A stretch of 20,557 bases of DNA from Pezizomycotina sp. ARF18 (lineage: Eukaryota > Ascomycota), in contig AZLU01000041.1 in NCBI GenBank assembly GCA_002224055.1, positions 221,910-242,466 on the forward strand. Reading direction: 5' to 3'. Under the pieces are notes generated by a model that did not search any database, was not told the DNA's origin, and was given only the letters and a program-made list of their open reading frames with translations. Numbering within the stretch: the stretch's first letter is position 1; the number at the start of each line of letters is the position of its first letter. Made by a program: the position numbers and the translations under genes. Below, one piece after another: positions 10,425-19,479 of the stretch.

Positions 10425-12128
10425 TCACGTCTTCTCTTTACTTGCGGCTGGTTGCGATACGCCCAGCTCTCTCGTCGTCATCTCCCTCGACACGCCGTGT
10501 TCAAACCGTTCCCAACCGTCGATATCGAATCCACATCGTCCCTATACAACTCCCTCTCCATCTCCGCCAGCTGCGAGTGCACACTACTCCGCATGCTCGC
10601 CGGTCTCCCCTCGAGACTCTTATACGCTTCAGGTAACGATACAGCGTCCTCCTCGTCCTTCATCTGTATCATGCTAACTCGTACTTCAGGAAGAACGTAT
10701 CTCATCGGCGATTCAGTACGTTTTTGAGCAATGGTAGGAGAATTGTTCCCAAGGACGCCCTGCGACCCGGACCTCCCGTGGTTATACTGGCTTGCCGCCG
10801 ATGTCGCTCGCATCTGTGGGTCGGGGAACCAGTCTACGGTGCTGAAGAGCGGTTTTATGCACGGTGCGTTTACGACGAGGACGGCGACGAACTACATACT
10901 TTAGGTTAGTACTCGCCTCTCCTTACGTTCTTGTTAGAAGTTGAAGGGGACTTTTCTTACATTCTCACGAACAGCCCAGGATAATACGTATCCGCACTTT
11001 AGTATACCACGGAACCATCGATCGCGAGGAGAGCGAGGATATTCCGGAGGGCAGTCGCGAGGAGGACGAAGAAGCCGAACAGAGGAGGAGCGACATGAGC
11101 AGTTTCCGCCGCCAGGATGCTTTGACTTTCATGATGAGCGGGATGGGATGTAGAGGATTACGAGGTCGGTTCTATCAAAGACTCTTTGGTTAGCTATGTC
11201 TGACTGATGAGTGGAGATGGTGTGGCGGGGCGCACAGGAAGTTCATCAGGCGATAGCGATGAAGTTGTCGTGGCCGGAGACGCAATCTACAAGATCGTCA
11301 GCAAGAGAAATCGATACTTTAACACGTCAATTTTCTATTATTTTAATTATTTTAAAAACTCCCACCAGGACAAAATAACTCCAGTACAGGAGGCATAGAC
11401 TCACGAGTGCTCGGATACGGATACGATATCCACGTCAGCGATATCGGCCTGCAGTGCAGGAACAGCTCCAGTATGCCCGCGATGTACGTCAACCCCGTCA
11501 ACCACGCCGCGAACTTGACCACCTTTCGTTCTTTCAGGCGTATCCTGGCAATCACATAGCCTATATTAGCACCCTGCTTCGTTCAAGTTTCCACCTCCCC
11601 AGCGACAGAAGGGCGATACGTACGTCAACCGAGCGTAAAAGAACAGCAAGCACGCTTTGAGCGTCCATATGAACGTCACGTACAGCTGCCAGACGGCGAA
11701 GTTGTACTTCATACTCAGCGGATCGTCTCGAGGTCCTTTTGCGAGGTCGACGCCGTGGGAGGATGTAGTCGCCGTAACCTACGTTATCACATGTCAATAA
11801 CATCGATCTCCAAGCCTGGGATAAACGACAACAACAATTGCAGAAAATGGCAGAGGGAAAAAACATACTCAACTCCTGCCAGCACCATGCCATAAAGGTA
11901 TACAAGACCTAATCGCAACCGGATATCTAGTTAGTATTCTCTCGCCGCAATCGAAGGAGAAAATTGGTTAGATGGTATATACTAACGAAAGCGAATATTA
12001 TTAAGTAATCGTCGCCCTTGTACCCCCTGAAGCCGACCATCCGCGTCCTCGCGAGGACGCGGAGCCATATGACGCGCTCGCGACGGCGTACTCGGCCACG
12101 TTTCTTTCATCCACGGGTGCAATTCCAT
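10425..12128 (-). CDS. SAT4-family (fungal rhodopsin domain) integral membrane protein 2
   Basis: A second, better preserved member of the SAT4/Pth11-like seven-helix family. It starts MELHPWMKETWP at 12128. Blocks in order: IWLRVLARTRMVGFRGYKGD and DYLII; intron 11986-11909; VLYTFMAWCWQEL; intron 11868-11779; SSHGVDLAKGPRDDPLSMKY, NFAVWQLYVTFIWTLKACLL and FFYARLT; intron 11623-11561; GYVIARIRLKERKVVKF and AAWLTGLTYIAGILELFLHC, then RPISLTW; intron 11404-11287; CVSGHDNFIAIA; TDLVILYIP, PLIMKVKASWRRKLLMSLL and FFVLLATALRNILALLAI; WAVREN; intron 10960-10892; FVAVLVVNAPCIKPLF; then a cytoplasmic-looking polar tail of about 120 residues (RYVLPEVRVSMIQMKDEEDA). Charged loops, the CRP motif and the PLxxK-RRK helix pattern match the family. 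At least five one-base shifts occur, two close together near 11145 and 11077. A short extra intron before TDLVIL (ending about 11169) is uncertain. Confidence 0.85.
12040..12063. repeat. 24-bp perfect palindrome inside SAT4 gene 2
   Basis: Each 12-base arm reads TCCGCGTCCTCG on its own strand, with no spacer. It falls in the coding region for the conserved LRVLARTRM segment. Confidence 0.9.
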
Positions 12129-13030
12129 CGCTACGCCGTTCCAGGGTGCTCTCTCGTTCAAGCCGGACGTCGCGAGTGGAGAAAACCCACGGGTGACAAG
12201 ATGTCGAAAAAAAAAAGCGAAAAGGCCTTCAAGGAGTGGATCACATTAAACGAAAGGATTAAAAGACGCACCAGAAAAAAATTTCCTTCGAAGGTGCGGG
12301 AGCTCAGCATGAAAAGGCAAAAATTTTTCTGGCTGCCTGAATCAATGCGAATCACAGCGCGGAGGCGTACAGCCAGCACTAAAACAACAACAAACATTAG
12401 CGGTTCGTCGCGGAACAATATCTAATCCAAATTAGTATGATTCATTCCGATTTATATCAAAAAACAGCGAGACAACCAAAGCAACCCATCCAAGATTTTC
12501 TGCATGAACAAGGGTTTGTTAACGAAATCAGTCTTGTGGGGCATTAAGCCTTGTCAGGACCCCCAGATAAACCAAATTTATTGGAAGGTTAAACAGTTGC
12601 CTGTACTGGATCGGCAGGTCGAAAGGATTAAACAATGAAGTACCGTAAGTGGCTACTCTGAATTCAGCCTAGGCTTTGGTTTCTTGTAATGGCGCACATC
12701 TCATGCAAGAACGTTACTGACAAATTCGGCTTGCAGGCGTAATTGTGGGGCAGACGGAAGAGTATGGAAGCGGATAAATTTGTTTCTCCGATGCGACAGC
12801 TAACGTGCAGCTTAGCAGCATGGGTACCAAAAGAGATGCAAATCGGGTTTGACGTGAAAAGTAGGGGTTTTCCTTGTCTATGGAAGAATATGTCTATGTG
12901 TTTCGTCATAATACAGTCTCTCGCTGGAAAAGAAAACGCACGAAGATTGCGATCTTCAGTGGAAAATTTATATACAGAAAATTTCTTATAATTCCTCCTT
13001 GCGGTCCAACAATTTCTACTCCTCTTATAC
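12129..13030. other. Intergenic, SAT4-2 upstream region
   Basis: It lies between the aspartic protease stop (13031) and the SAT4-2 start (12128). I see no supported gene. It should contain the SAT4-2 promoter and the protease 3-prime end, but no specific element is recognisable. Confidence 0.5.
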
Positions 13031-14313
13031 CTACAGGTCGTTATTCTTATCAGCTTTTGGCGCGATACCAGCTTATTCTCCTTCAAATCAAAAACAGTAT
13101 AAAAGGACTTCACAAAAGTATCACCGTAAACGTACGGCTCCGCCTCCGACTCGTGCGCCTGTAAACCGCCGTAGCACGTCGTATTACCGAAATCGATCGG
13201 AAAATAGTTCATATGCCGACTGGGATCGTAACGATGTGCTCTCCGAAACTAACGCCGAACGTCGGAATGTTTCCTTTACACGTAGCGTCCACCGCCGTAC
13301 GCTGTCTTGTTGAACTGGGTTCCGGAATACGCTTGTAGTACGAATCCACGACGTCTTTACCCATGAAGATTAGCGTCGTACCGGTGTCGATGATGGCGCT
13401 GTGCTGTCCTTCAGTCTTGAAATGTTCCCGCCGATGGCGTAGCCGCCGGACGCGCTAACACTCCATTTTCCTTTTTTGGTGTCGAGGGATGCCACTGGAG
13501 TTTCTCGCTGTCGATGGTTTTGGGGATGTCGCCGAACGTAACGCTTCCTTCTGCCTCGTGTTGGAGATCGAGTATGAAAAATCGGCTTCTTTAGCGACGG
13601 AAGGACGCTGGCGAGCCATCCTTTTTGCGGCGAGGGTTTTATCGTGCTGAGCGTGGATCCGGGCGCGAGGCCGAGTACGCCGTCGGTGTAAGGATCCGCT
13701 TCGCCGATGGGGTCGCCGACGCAGACGGAGTGTTTTTTAGCGACAGCATCGCCGACGGACACTTTATCGTCGCACACGATGTCGCCGGATGCGACGGCTG
13801 TTCCCAGGAGTACCCCTTTTTCGGCAGGCAGGTCGTGTTTAAACCCTTGAAGGCGGACTTGCGATCCAGGTGTCGGTCACGCCGGTGTCGAGGACGACGT
13901 TGTAGGTATATTTTCCGATTTTTATGGGGCTATGTATTCGTAGTCCTAAAATTATCCGTTTCAGTACAAGCTGTTCTAATCCAGAACTAATAAAAATCGC
14001 GTTCGAGAGTTGAGAAGCAGAAAAAAAAAAAAAAAAACAACAACTCACGGGTTCTTGCGCGGGCGGCGCCGCCGGTATTTCGCCGCTGCTCTTCCCCGTC
14101 AGTTGCTGCACCCTACCCGCCTCCCACCTCGCGGACGCCTGCTTGACCGCGTCCAGCCCGGCGATCCCGTGGATGTCCTCTCTACTCTGGAAACGGGAAC
14201 GGTGAATACGCCCGCGGATTCTTCGGGAGTTGCCACGCGGGTTGCTGGTTCATCTGCGGCGCCGCAAAGACGAGCGTCGCTGTTGAAGCGAAGACGATGC
14301 TATAGGAGACCAT
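13031..14313 (-). CDS. Secreted pepsin-type aspartic endopeptidase (A1 family)
   Basis: An acid-acting endopeptidase, expected to be secreted. The start at 14313 gives a clean signal peptide (MVSYSIVFASTATLVFAAP). A propeptide-like stretch with DAVKQASARWEAGRVQQLTG follows. Intron 14048-13946 joins AQEP to DYEYIAP, then IKIGKYTYNVVLDTGVTDTW carries the first catalytic Asp-Thr-Gly (13881-13889). Next are VASGDIVCDDKVSVGDAVA, the DGVLGLAPGS landmark, EGSVTFGDIPKTIDS, SASGGYAIGGN and the second catalytic motif in IIDTGTTLIFMGKD (13380-13388). YVYGDTFVKSFYTVFDLKEN and a terminal LGIAPKADKNNDL end at TAG 13031-13033. Total is about 400 residues, the normal size. Seven or more one-base shifts are needed, for example in the CCCC run at 13926-13929 and near 13068. 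An upstream in-frame ATG at 14367 would bury the signal peptide and is less likely. Usual DTGS is DTGV here. Confidence 0.85.
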
Positions 14314-15438
14314 GGTCGTGAAATAATGGAAATGGGGGGATAAAGAGATGGAGGATAAAAATGTCAAGAGGCATGTGGGCTTCCGATGGATTTAAATAAC
14401 AAAAACGCGAGAGGTTGGATTTATTATTTAAATAGCGAGATCACCGGACTGGCGCTGAATGGAGAAGGCTTCTAGAAAAAAAAAAAAAGATTGTCGCCCA
14501 AAAGCCACAAAACGGCAACACCGATCGGGGCAGGAGACCAAACGGGCACGAGGGGCCAACACTAGCGCTTTCCCCCTTTTTCGATCCTTGAACCAGCGGA
14601 AGGCGTCAAGAAACCTCGAGAGCCGGGGTCCAGTGGAGGACAACAGTCCAAGGATTTATAGATATCGCAACCTCATCTTTCGAGTTCCTCGTTCCGAGAT
14701 AGATCTAAGTAGATCTGAAGTCTTGGAAGACCGGCGGTTGGTGATAGGCGGTTGGTGATAGGCGGTTGGGTAATTTACCCCGAGGTTCTTGGAATCAATA
14801 ATGACTGTTCCTGTTTTGTTTTCGGGGGTTTGTGTTTGCCCGTTCGTGGAAGGAGGCGCCGCGCGACCTTTCGAAGAAGAAAGACTTGATTGCCCTCAGG
14901 GTTCGCGGTCACTATTACCCGAAACAACGCCTAAATCTACATCTGGGGTTGAAATGTCCAGGGTCCTTCTTTTGGCTGCTTCTGGAAGCAGGACGAACGT
15001 CGCAATGGATCTTCTTCTCACGAGAACCATCTCAGAAAAACGAGGTTTCTAGAGAACTGGACTATCTCAGCGCCTTGGCATGGACGCGGAGTTCACGGAG
15101 TCGCCAACTAATAGTGCGAACACTACTGACCGCAAACTGGAAGCCAACGCGAATCGGAGGAGAACGACGGAGTGTCCGTCCGTATAATAGCAACGAGATC
15201 GAGAGATACTAAAGAGATATGCGGTGCGACATGCCTTCTTTCTGTTCAATGCTATCGCCGATGCACAAGGCACGGGTAAACCGATGAGCTACACTACTCT
15301 AAAGCTCGAAATGTGTTTGTTACACCCGCGAAGGACTTGTGCTTGTGCTTCCATACTTGAAGCACGACGCCTCGTCCCTCAATAACCCAGATTTCTAATC
15401 CTGGCTCTGCCTGTAAAACAACAGCGATATCGTCCTGC
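14314..15438. other. Intergenic, protease upstream and SDR downstream region
   Basis: It holds the presumed promoter of the aspartic protease and the 3-prime end of the SDR gene. A 14-bp tandem repeat lies at 14733-14770. A plus-strand reading frame of 126 codons at 14832-15212 is Arg/Leu-rich and matches nothing I know, so I do not call it a gene. Confidence 0.45.
14733..14770. repeat. 14-bp tandem repeat, about 2.7 copies
   Basis: GGCGGTTGGTGATA occurs at 14733-14746 and again at 14747-14760, followed by a partial copy to about 14770. It lies about 420 bp upstream of the aspartic protease start. Confidence 0.9.
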
Positions 15439-16279
15439 TCAATAAGGCACGATCTCATCCCCCTCGAACTCCCACATCCTCCCAACTTCATATTTCCCAG
15501 CCTGTTCCTCACCGCAGCACGCCAGCTCACAGTACTCTTGGCGCCGTCCGCCGGATCCTTCGGCCCCTGGAAGTTATTAAACGCCGTCTTGCAGTGTCCG
15601 GGACACGTCGCCCACACCTTCACTCCTTTATTCCCGTCGTGGCCCCTGAGGTCCTTGCCGTAATTAACAACCTGCAGGTTTACGCCGCTTTACTAACGCT
15701 GTACGGCATGCTCCTCGTCGGATAACCGCTGGGATCGCTGTTACGCTCTAGCGATCCCCTCGACGAACTCACAACTATCAACCGCGGGTTTACCGTCGAC
15801 GCGTTCCGCAGTAATGGCAGGAAGTACTGTATGCACACGTCAACGGACGCGACGTTAGCATCGAGGATCTCGTGGTAGGCTTTGCGGAGGTCTGCAATGT
15901 CCTTCGGTATTCTGGCGATGGCGGCGTTGAGGATTAGGACGTCTAGCTTGCCATGTTGTTCTTCGACCTCTTTTGCGGCGGAGGAAATGGAGGAGTCAGA
16001 TGTGACTTCGATTGGGCGGTTGTGACGATTGAGCCGTTCTTTGCGAAGGGGGTGAGGGATTTGATGGCTTCGGCGCCGTTGTCCGGGTTGCGCGAGCCGA
16101 CGATGACGGTGTAGGGTCCGCCGGAAGGGTATTGTAGGATGCCTTTGCAGATCTCGTAGCCGATACCTGTGCCAGAAAATGATATTAGCTCAGAAGCCCT
16201 ACGGTATTATATCAACGTCCACAAAGGGCTTACTTCTGTTCCCGCCGGTGACGAGGATAACTTTCGAGTCTGTTGACAT
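15439..16279 (-). CDS. Short-chain dehydrogenase/reductase (SDR), classical type
   Basis: An NAD(P)-dependent oxidoreductase of unknown substrate, likely cytosolic because no signal or membrane segment is visible. It starts MSTDSKVILVTGGNR at 16279. Intron 16233-16167 (GTAAGC...GCTAAT...CACAG) interrupts the cofactor loop, and splicing yields TGGNRSIGYEI, the TGxxxxIG Rossmann motif. Further landmarks are LDVLILNAAI (NAA for the usual NAG), LIVVSSSRGS, and the catalytic YSVSK (15689-15703). The C-terminus is GKYEVGRMWEFEGDEIVPY, with TGA at 15439-15441. Length is about 255 residues, typical of the family. Three places need one extra base to stay in frame: the GGG at 16014-16016 (plus strand), 15680-15690 just after the catalytic Lys, and about 15530. 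All catalytic residues remain. Confidence 0.88.
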
Positions 16280-18382
16280 CGTTTCTTCTTTTAGGGCCTT
16301 TTTATTTTCGTTATATTTGGTAAGTTTTTTTAGAAATGCTCTTTTTGCTGAAGTATCTCTGATATTCCCAATATTTTATTTAAACAACAGGAAGTCGTAA
16401 AAACGTCCTATTTTTATACCTTCACGCTAGGAACGCGTATACGCGATGTGGTCGTTCTCTTCTTTCTGTCTGCAGCCCATCAAACACGGAGTTTATCGGA
16501 TTTAAGATCTGGGCGGCTCGTCGTTAGGATATAAGCTTCGATACGAGAAGCGGGACTCGGGGGAGGCGCCCGCCATTCATTGTGGGTCTGTTTGAATACA
16601 GGTAACTGTATTCATGTTTTATTCATGCTTTTGTGCAGCTTGGTTATCGTTCGGTGGTGAGAGTTCTATTCATCTGGAGTTGATCGGCGCATAAGGTCTG
16701 ACTTTCCCGCATGCACCAACCTACACACTCCCAGCTAAAAACTTTCCGAAGGCGCTTTCGGTCTTTCTTTAGGTGCTAAAGTATGGTACACACGAGATTT
16801 AACATATATTTTACTGTATACTCAGATGATCTCATTCTTGCACTGTCAAAGTCGTCGCTCACCCAAACGCTACAACTCGCCCCGCGAGCTTCGTACATTG
16901 GTCTACTACCCCTCGGCTTATCGATCTGAATATCTTGAGATTGCAATACCACCAGCAGCCTGAGCGAGGATCCGAACTGAAGAAATTTTTTTTTTTTTGC
17001 AGTTGGACTGAATACGTTCAAGTTATCGTAATTTTCCAGTGCGGGTACAATGAGCTGCAGAACATTCAAGGATATGGAATGTTTAATGCGACTGCAATGT
17101 TTCACTTCAAACTCACGAACTTTGAGCATATTAACGGTAACTTATCGATTAACGGCCGGTTCCGATGAGAGAGAAAGCATTTGCCATTAACATTGGCGGT
17201 GAGAACCCGACGTTGAAACAAAAAAAAGTTTCCTGACATCATCCGAGTCGGGAGACAGTAAAGCAACCTGGACCTTCACTCGAGAGACACTGAATCGATC
17301 TGCTAGTAATGTTGAACCTCAAGCATAGATATTTGAACATCGGTATAGCTCCTAGGGCTTTTCCATTTCACCATTTCACTATTTTCTTTCTGAAACATTC
17401 CGTGTCGGTTCAAGAGCTCTGACTTAGATAAGAAGAAAAGAAATCACAGTAGAGGATCTTGAAGATGTTTACAAAACATCTCCTCCCATGTTCGGGAGTG
17501 ATCCTCGGTCTGGCCGTGCAAACGTATCGGTGCGAAGCGCTTCGAGGAGGACTACAGGCTGGTTTTCTTCCCTCGCCGTGAAGAAACTACCGGAGCACCC
17601 GAGCAAACATTAGGTTCGCGCGGGGCAGATCAGCAATTAATATCGACGGACAGAGGGATTACTATGCGGGTACGTTTTTTCAACATTTTTATTGTCGCGG
17701 AGTGTCCTCGTAACATCCGTCCCATCTTACTTTTAATAGCTATAAAAGGGAATGGACTTGGTGAACAAAGGTTTTGCTAATAATTGTATATTTCCAGCTG
17801 ATTCTTAGTATGCCGAGATGCCGAGTTCACCACAACCAATAACCCCATGCCTCTTATACTCGTACCCTACGGGGACAGGGTCGAAAGGCATGCCTGCCGC
17901 TGGTGGCCGCTGCCCAGCGTTCAAACCCACGCTCACGAGCCCCCCATGCCTTTTGCGGTTGGGTGCCTGTTAATAAGCAACGTGCCTAATCAGACCCGAT
18001 CTTGGAGGACTTTTACATAATCGGTCGCGGTCGAAGCCCTGTAGAGAAGATGGTCTTTTCCGCCGCCCTGTACCTCTGATGACGGCCACCAGCAACACTG
18101 GCATATCGACTGTCGTTTCATTCGTTGGAGTGGGTCCTGAAGCATTAAAAACCAACGACTCGTTATCTAGCGGCGGTATCTATCTGAGAGGTGCTTCCAG
18201 ATGCAGGATACACCTTTATAAGTAAGATTTTATTGACCCCGAGCCAGAACTCGGCATACAATTTCTTTCTTCGTCCCCCCCCCCCCCCCCCCCGGGGGGG
18301 GGGCTTTTCTTAGTGTGCGTTTTGGCTTCACTATATTATCTAGCGAAGGCAAAGTAATCGCTGACACTTACCGTTTTGCTTC
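16280..18382. other. Gene-poor interval with a C/G homopolymer block
   Basis: This region starts with the SDR promoter. Open stretches at 16776-17129 (-) and 16935-17168 (+) overlap each other and have no recognisable domain. Around 17463-17670 there are short coding-like runs with stops. I call no gene here. Confidence 0.45.
18275..18303. repeat. C19 followed directly by G10
   Basis: Nineteen cytosines (18275-18293) run straight into ten guanines (18294-18303), forming a spacer-free 20-bp palindrome within a 29-bp block. Confidence 0.95.
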
Positions 18383-19390
18383 ATGACGCAGTCTGTCAAA
18401 AGAAGGCTGAAGGCATGGGTTCGATCGCAGTCTATTATGGCGGTCCAAGATGTTCGCCGGTTCATGGATTCGAACCAGTACAACTGCCAGATTGTGAACC
18501 TGGTTGCTCGTATCCACGAAACAAGCTGCGGATCAACGAATTCTCTGCCGAGTGGGTACAGGGGCGTGTTACCAGACGACGAGGAGCTCCAAGGCTATGA
18601 AGAGCAATACCTTGAAAGTCAAACTAAGGCTGAAGAAGACCCATCTACCGGCGAAAGATTGAAGGCGGACGCAAAATGCGGAGTGAGCAGCAGAACATCG
18701 AGTCGACATGGAGTGAGACAGCCACTAGGCAGCAGCAGGCTTCAAACTCACTCGCCCCCCAGCAAATTCTGTTCGGCAGGTGGTGTCAACTGGGAAAGAT
18801 ATTCAGAGGTTCCGGAAAAGGGGGTGACCAGTATGTCATCAGGTTCAGCCCACTCAACGGCCTGAAAGAACACCTCAGTTTTGATGGAGGAAAGACGACG
18901 GGACGTATTTAAGTAAGTGGACTTCCTATCGGGTTCTAGTTCGCGAAACTACGTTTTCGTAGAGATTAAATTTACCTTAACATCCCGTATTTTCTCCCAC
19001 CGCTAACAGTACGCTCCCGTACTGTGCCGAAGCCGAGTACAACCTGGCCGATGGCGAAGCAAATCCTTCGCCATCCGCGCTATACCTATAGAGCAGGTCT
19101 CGAACAATAAGTACGAATGCTTATGGCCAGTGGGCCCGTTGATCGGCCACCAGCGTGAAGATCGCGAATTAGCAGCGAGAACAGACGGATTGCTCGCTGT
19201 CGCGTCGCTAGGCGATCCGAAATTTTGGGAGGCCGATTGATGAAAGACGAAGATATCGAATACCTCGGCTCCAAGATCAAAGTCTAGGGTCACCGCAACC
19301 ATACGGCCAGATACGTCTTCGCCGAGGAAAAGGTTACTGCTCACAGCTGGTTTTCTTTCAAGGCTATCTTCAAGGTTTACTTGGGATGAC
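18383..19390 (+). CDS. Unrecognised coding-like locus with a probable intron
   Basis: I do not recognise the family. From ATG 18383 the frame reads MTQSVKRRLKAWVRSQSIMA and stays open with natural-looking composition through GYRGVLPDDEELQGYEEQYL. Near 18676 a one-base shift continues into MRSEQQNIESTWSETATRQQ, ILFGRWCQLGKIFRGSGKGG and DQYVIRFSPLNGLKEHLSFD (to about 18900). A good donor, GTAAGT at 18913, and an acceptor GCTAACAG ending at 19009 bracket a likely intron of about 97 bp. The downstream part reads IPIEQVSNNKYECLWPVGPL and LLAVASLGDPKFWEAD, then MKDEDIEYLGSKIKV and RYVFAEEKVTAHSWF in other frames, with a TGATGA at about 19239. The two-part layout with a plausible intron suggests a real gene, either mis-sequenced or decaying beside the AT-rich block. 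No function can be assigned. Confidence 0.4.
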
Positions 19391-19479
19391 CTGGCGGAGT
19401 CGGACGATCCTACAGTCGCTTAACATAAATTGTTGGGACACTTTCCTAATTGGGAGCGAATTCCCCACATCTAACACCG

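Noticed and set aside
12664-13212. 182-codon minus-strand frame as an independent gene
   Set aside because: Its first 60 or so residues are the C-terminal part of the aspartic protease (YVYGDTFVKSFYTVFDL). The rest is read-through past the shifted stop at 13031.
14832-15212. 126-codon plus-strand reading frame
   Set aside because: It matches no family I know, its composition is Arg/Leu-rich, and it lies in the presumed promoter of the minus-strand protease with an overlapping open frame on the other strand.
16776-17129. 117-codon minus-strand reading frame
   Set aside because: It has no recognisable motif, contains a homopolymer-encoded Lys run, and overlaps another open frame on the plus strand.
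17463-17670. Short signal-like plus-strand start (MFTKHLLPCSGVILGLAV)
   Set aside because: It reaches a stop after 38 codons and no continuation or intron makes a convincing protein.
18460-18485. Minus-strand GGTTCGAATCC resembling a tRNA T-loop
   Set aside because: The flanking bases do not form a proper five-base T stem, and no anticodon or D arm with an acceptor stem can be found around it.
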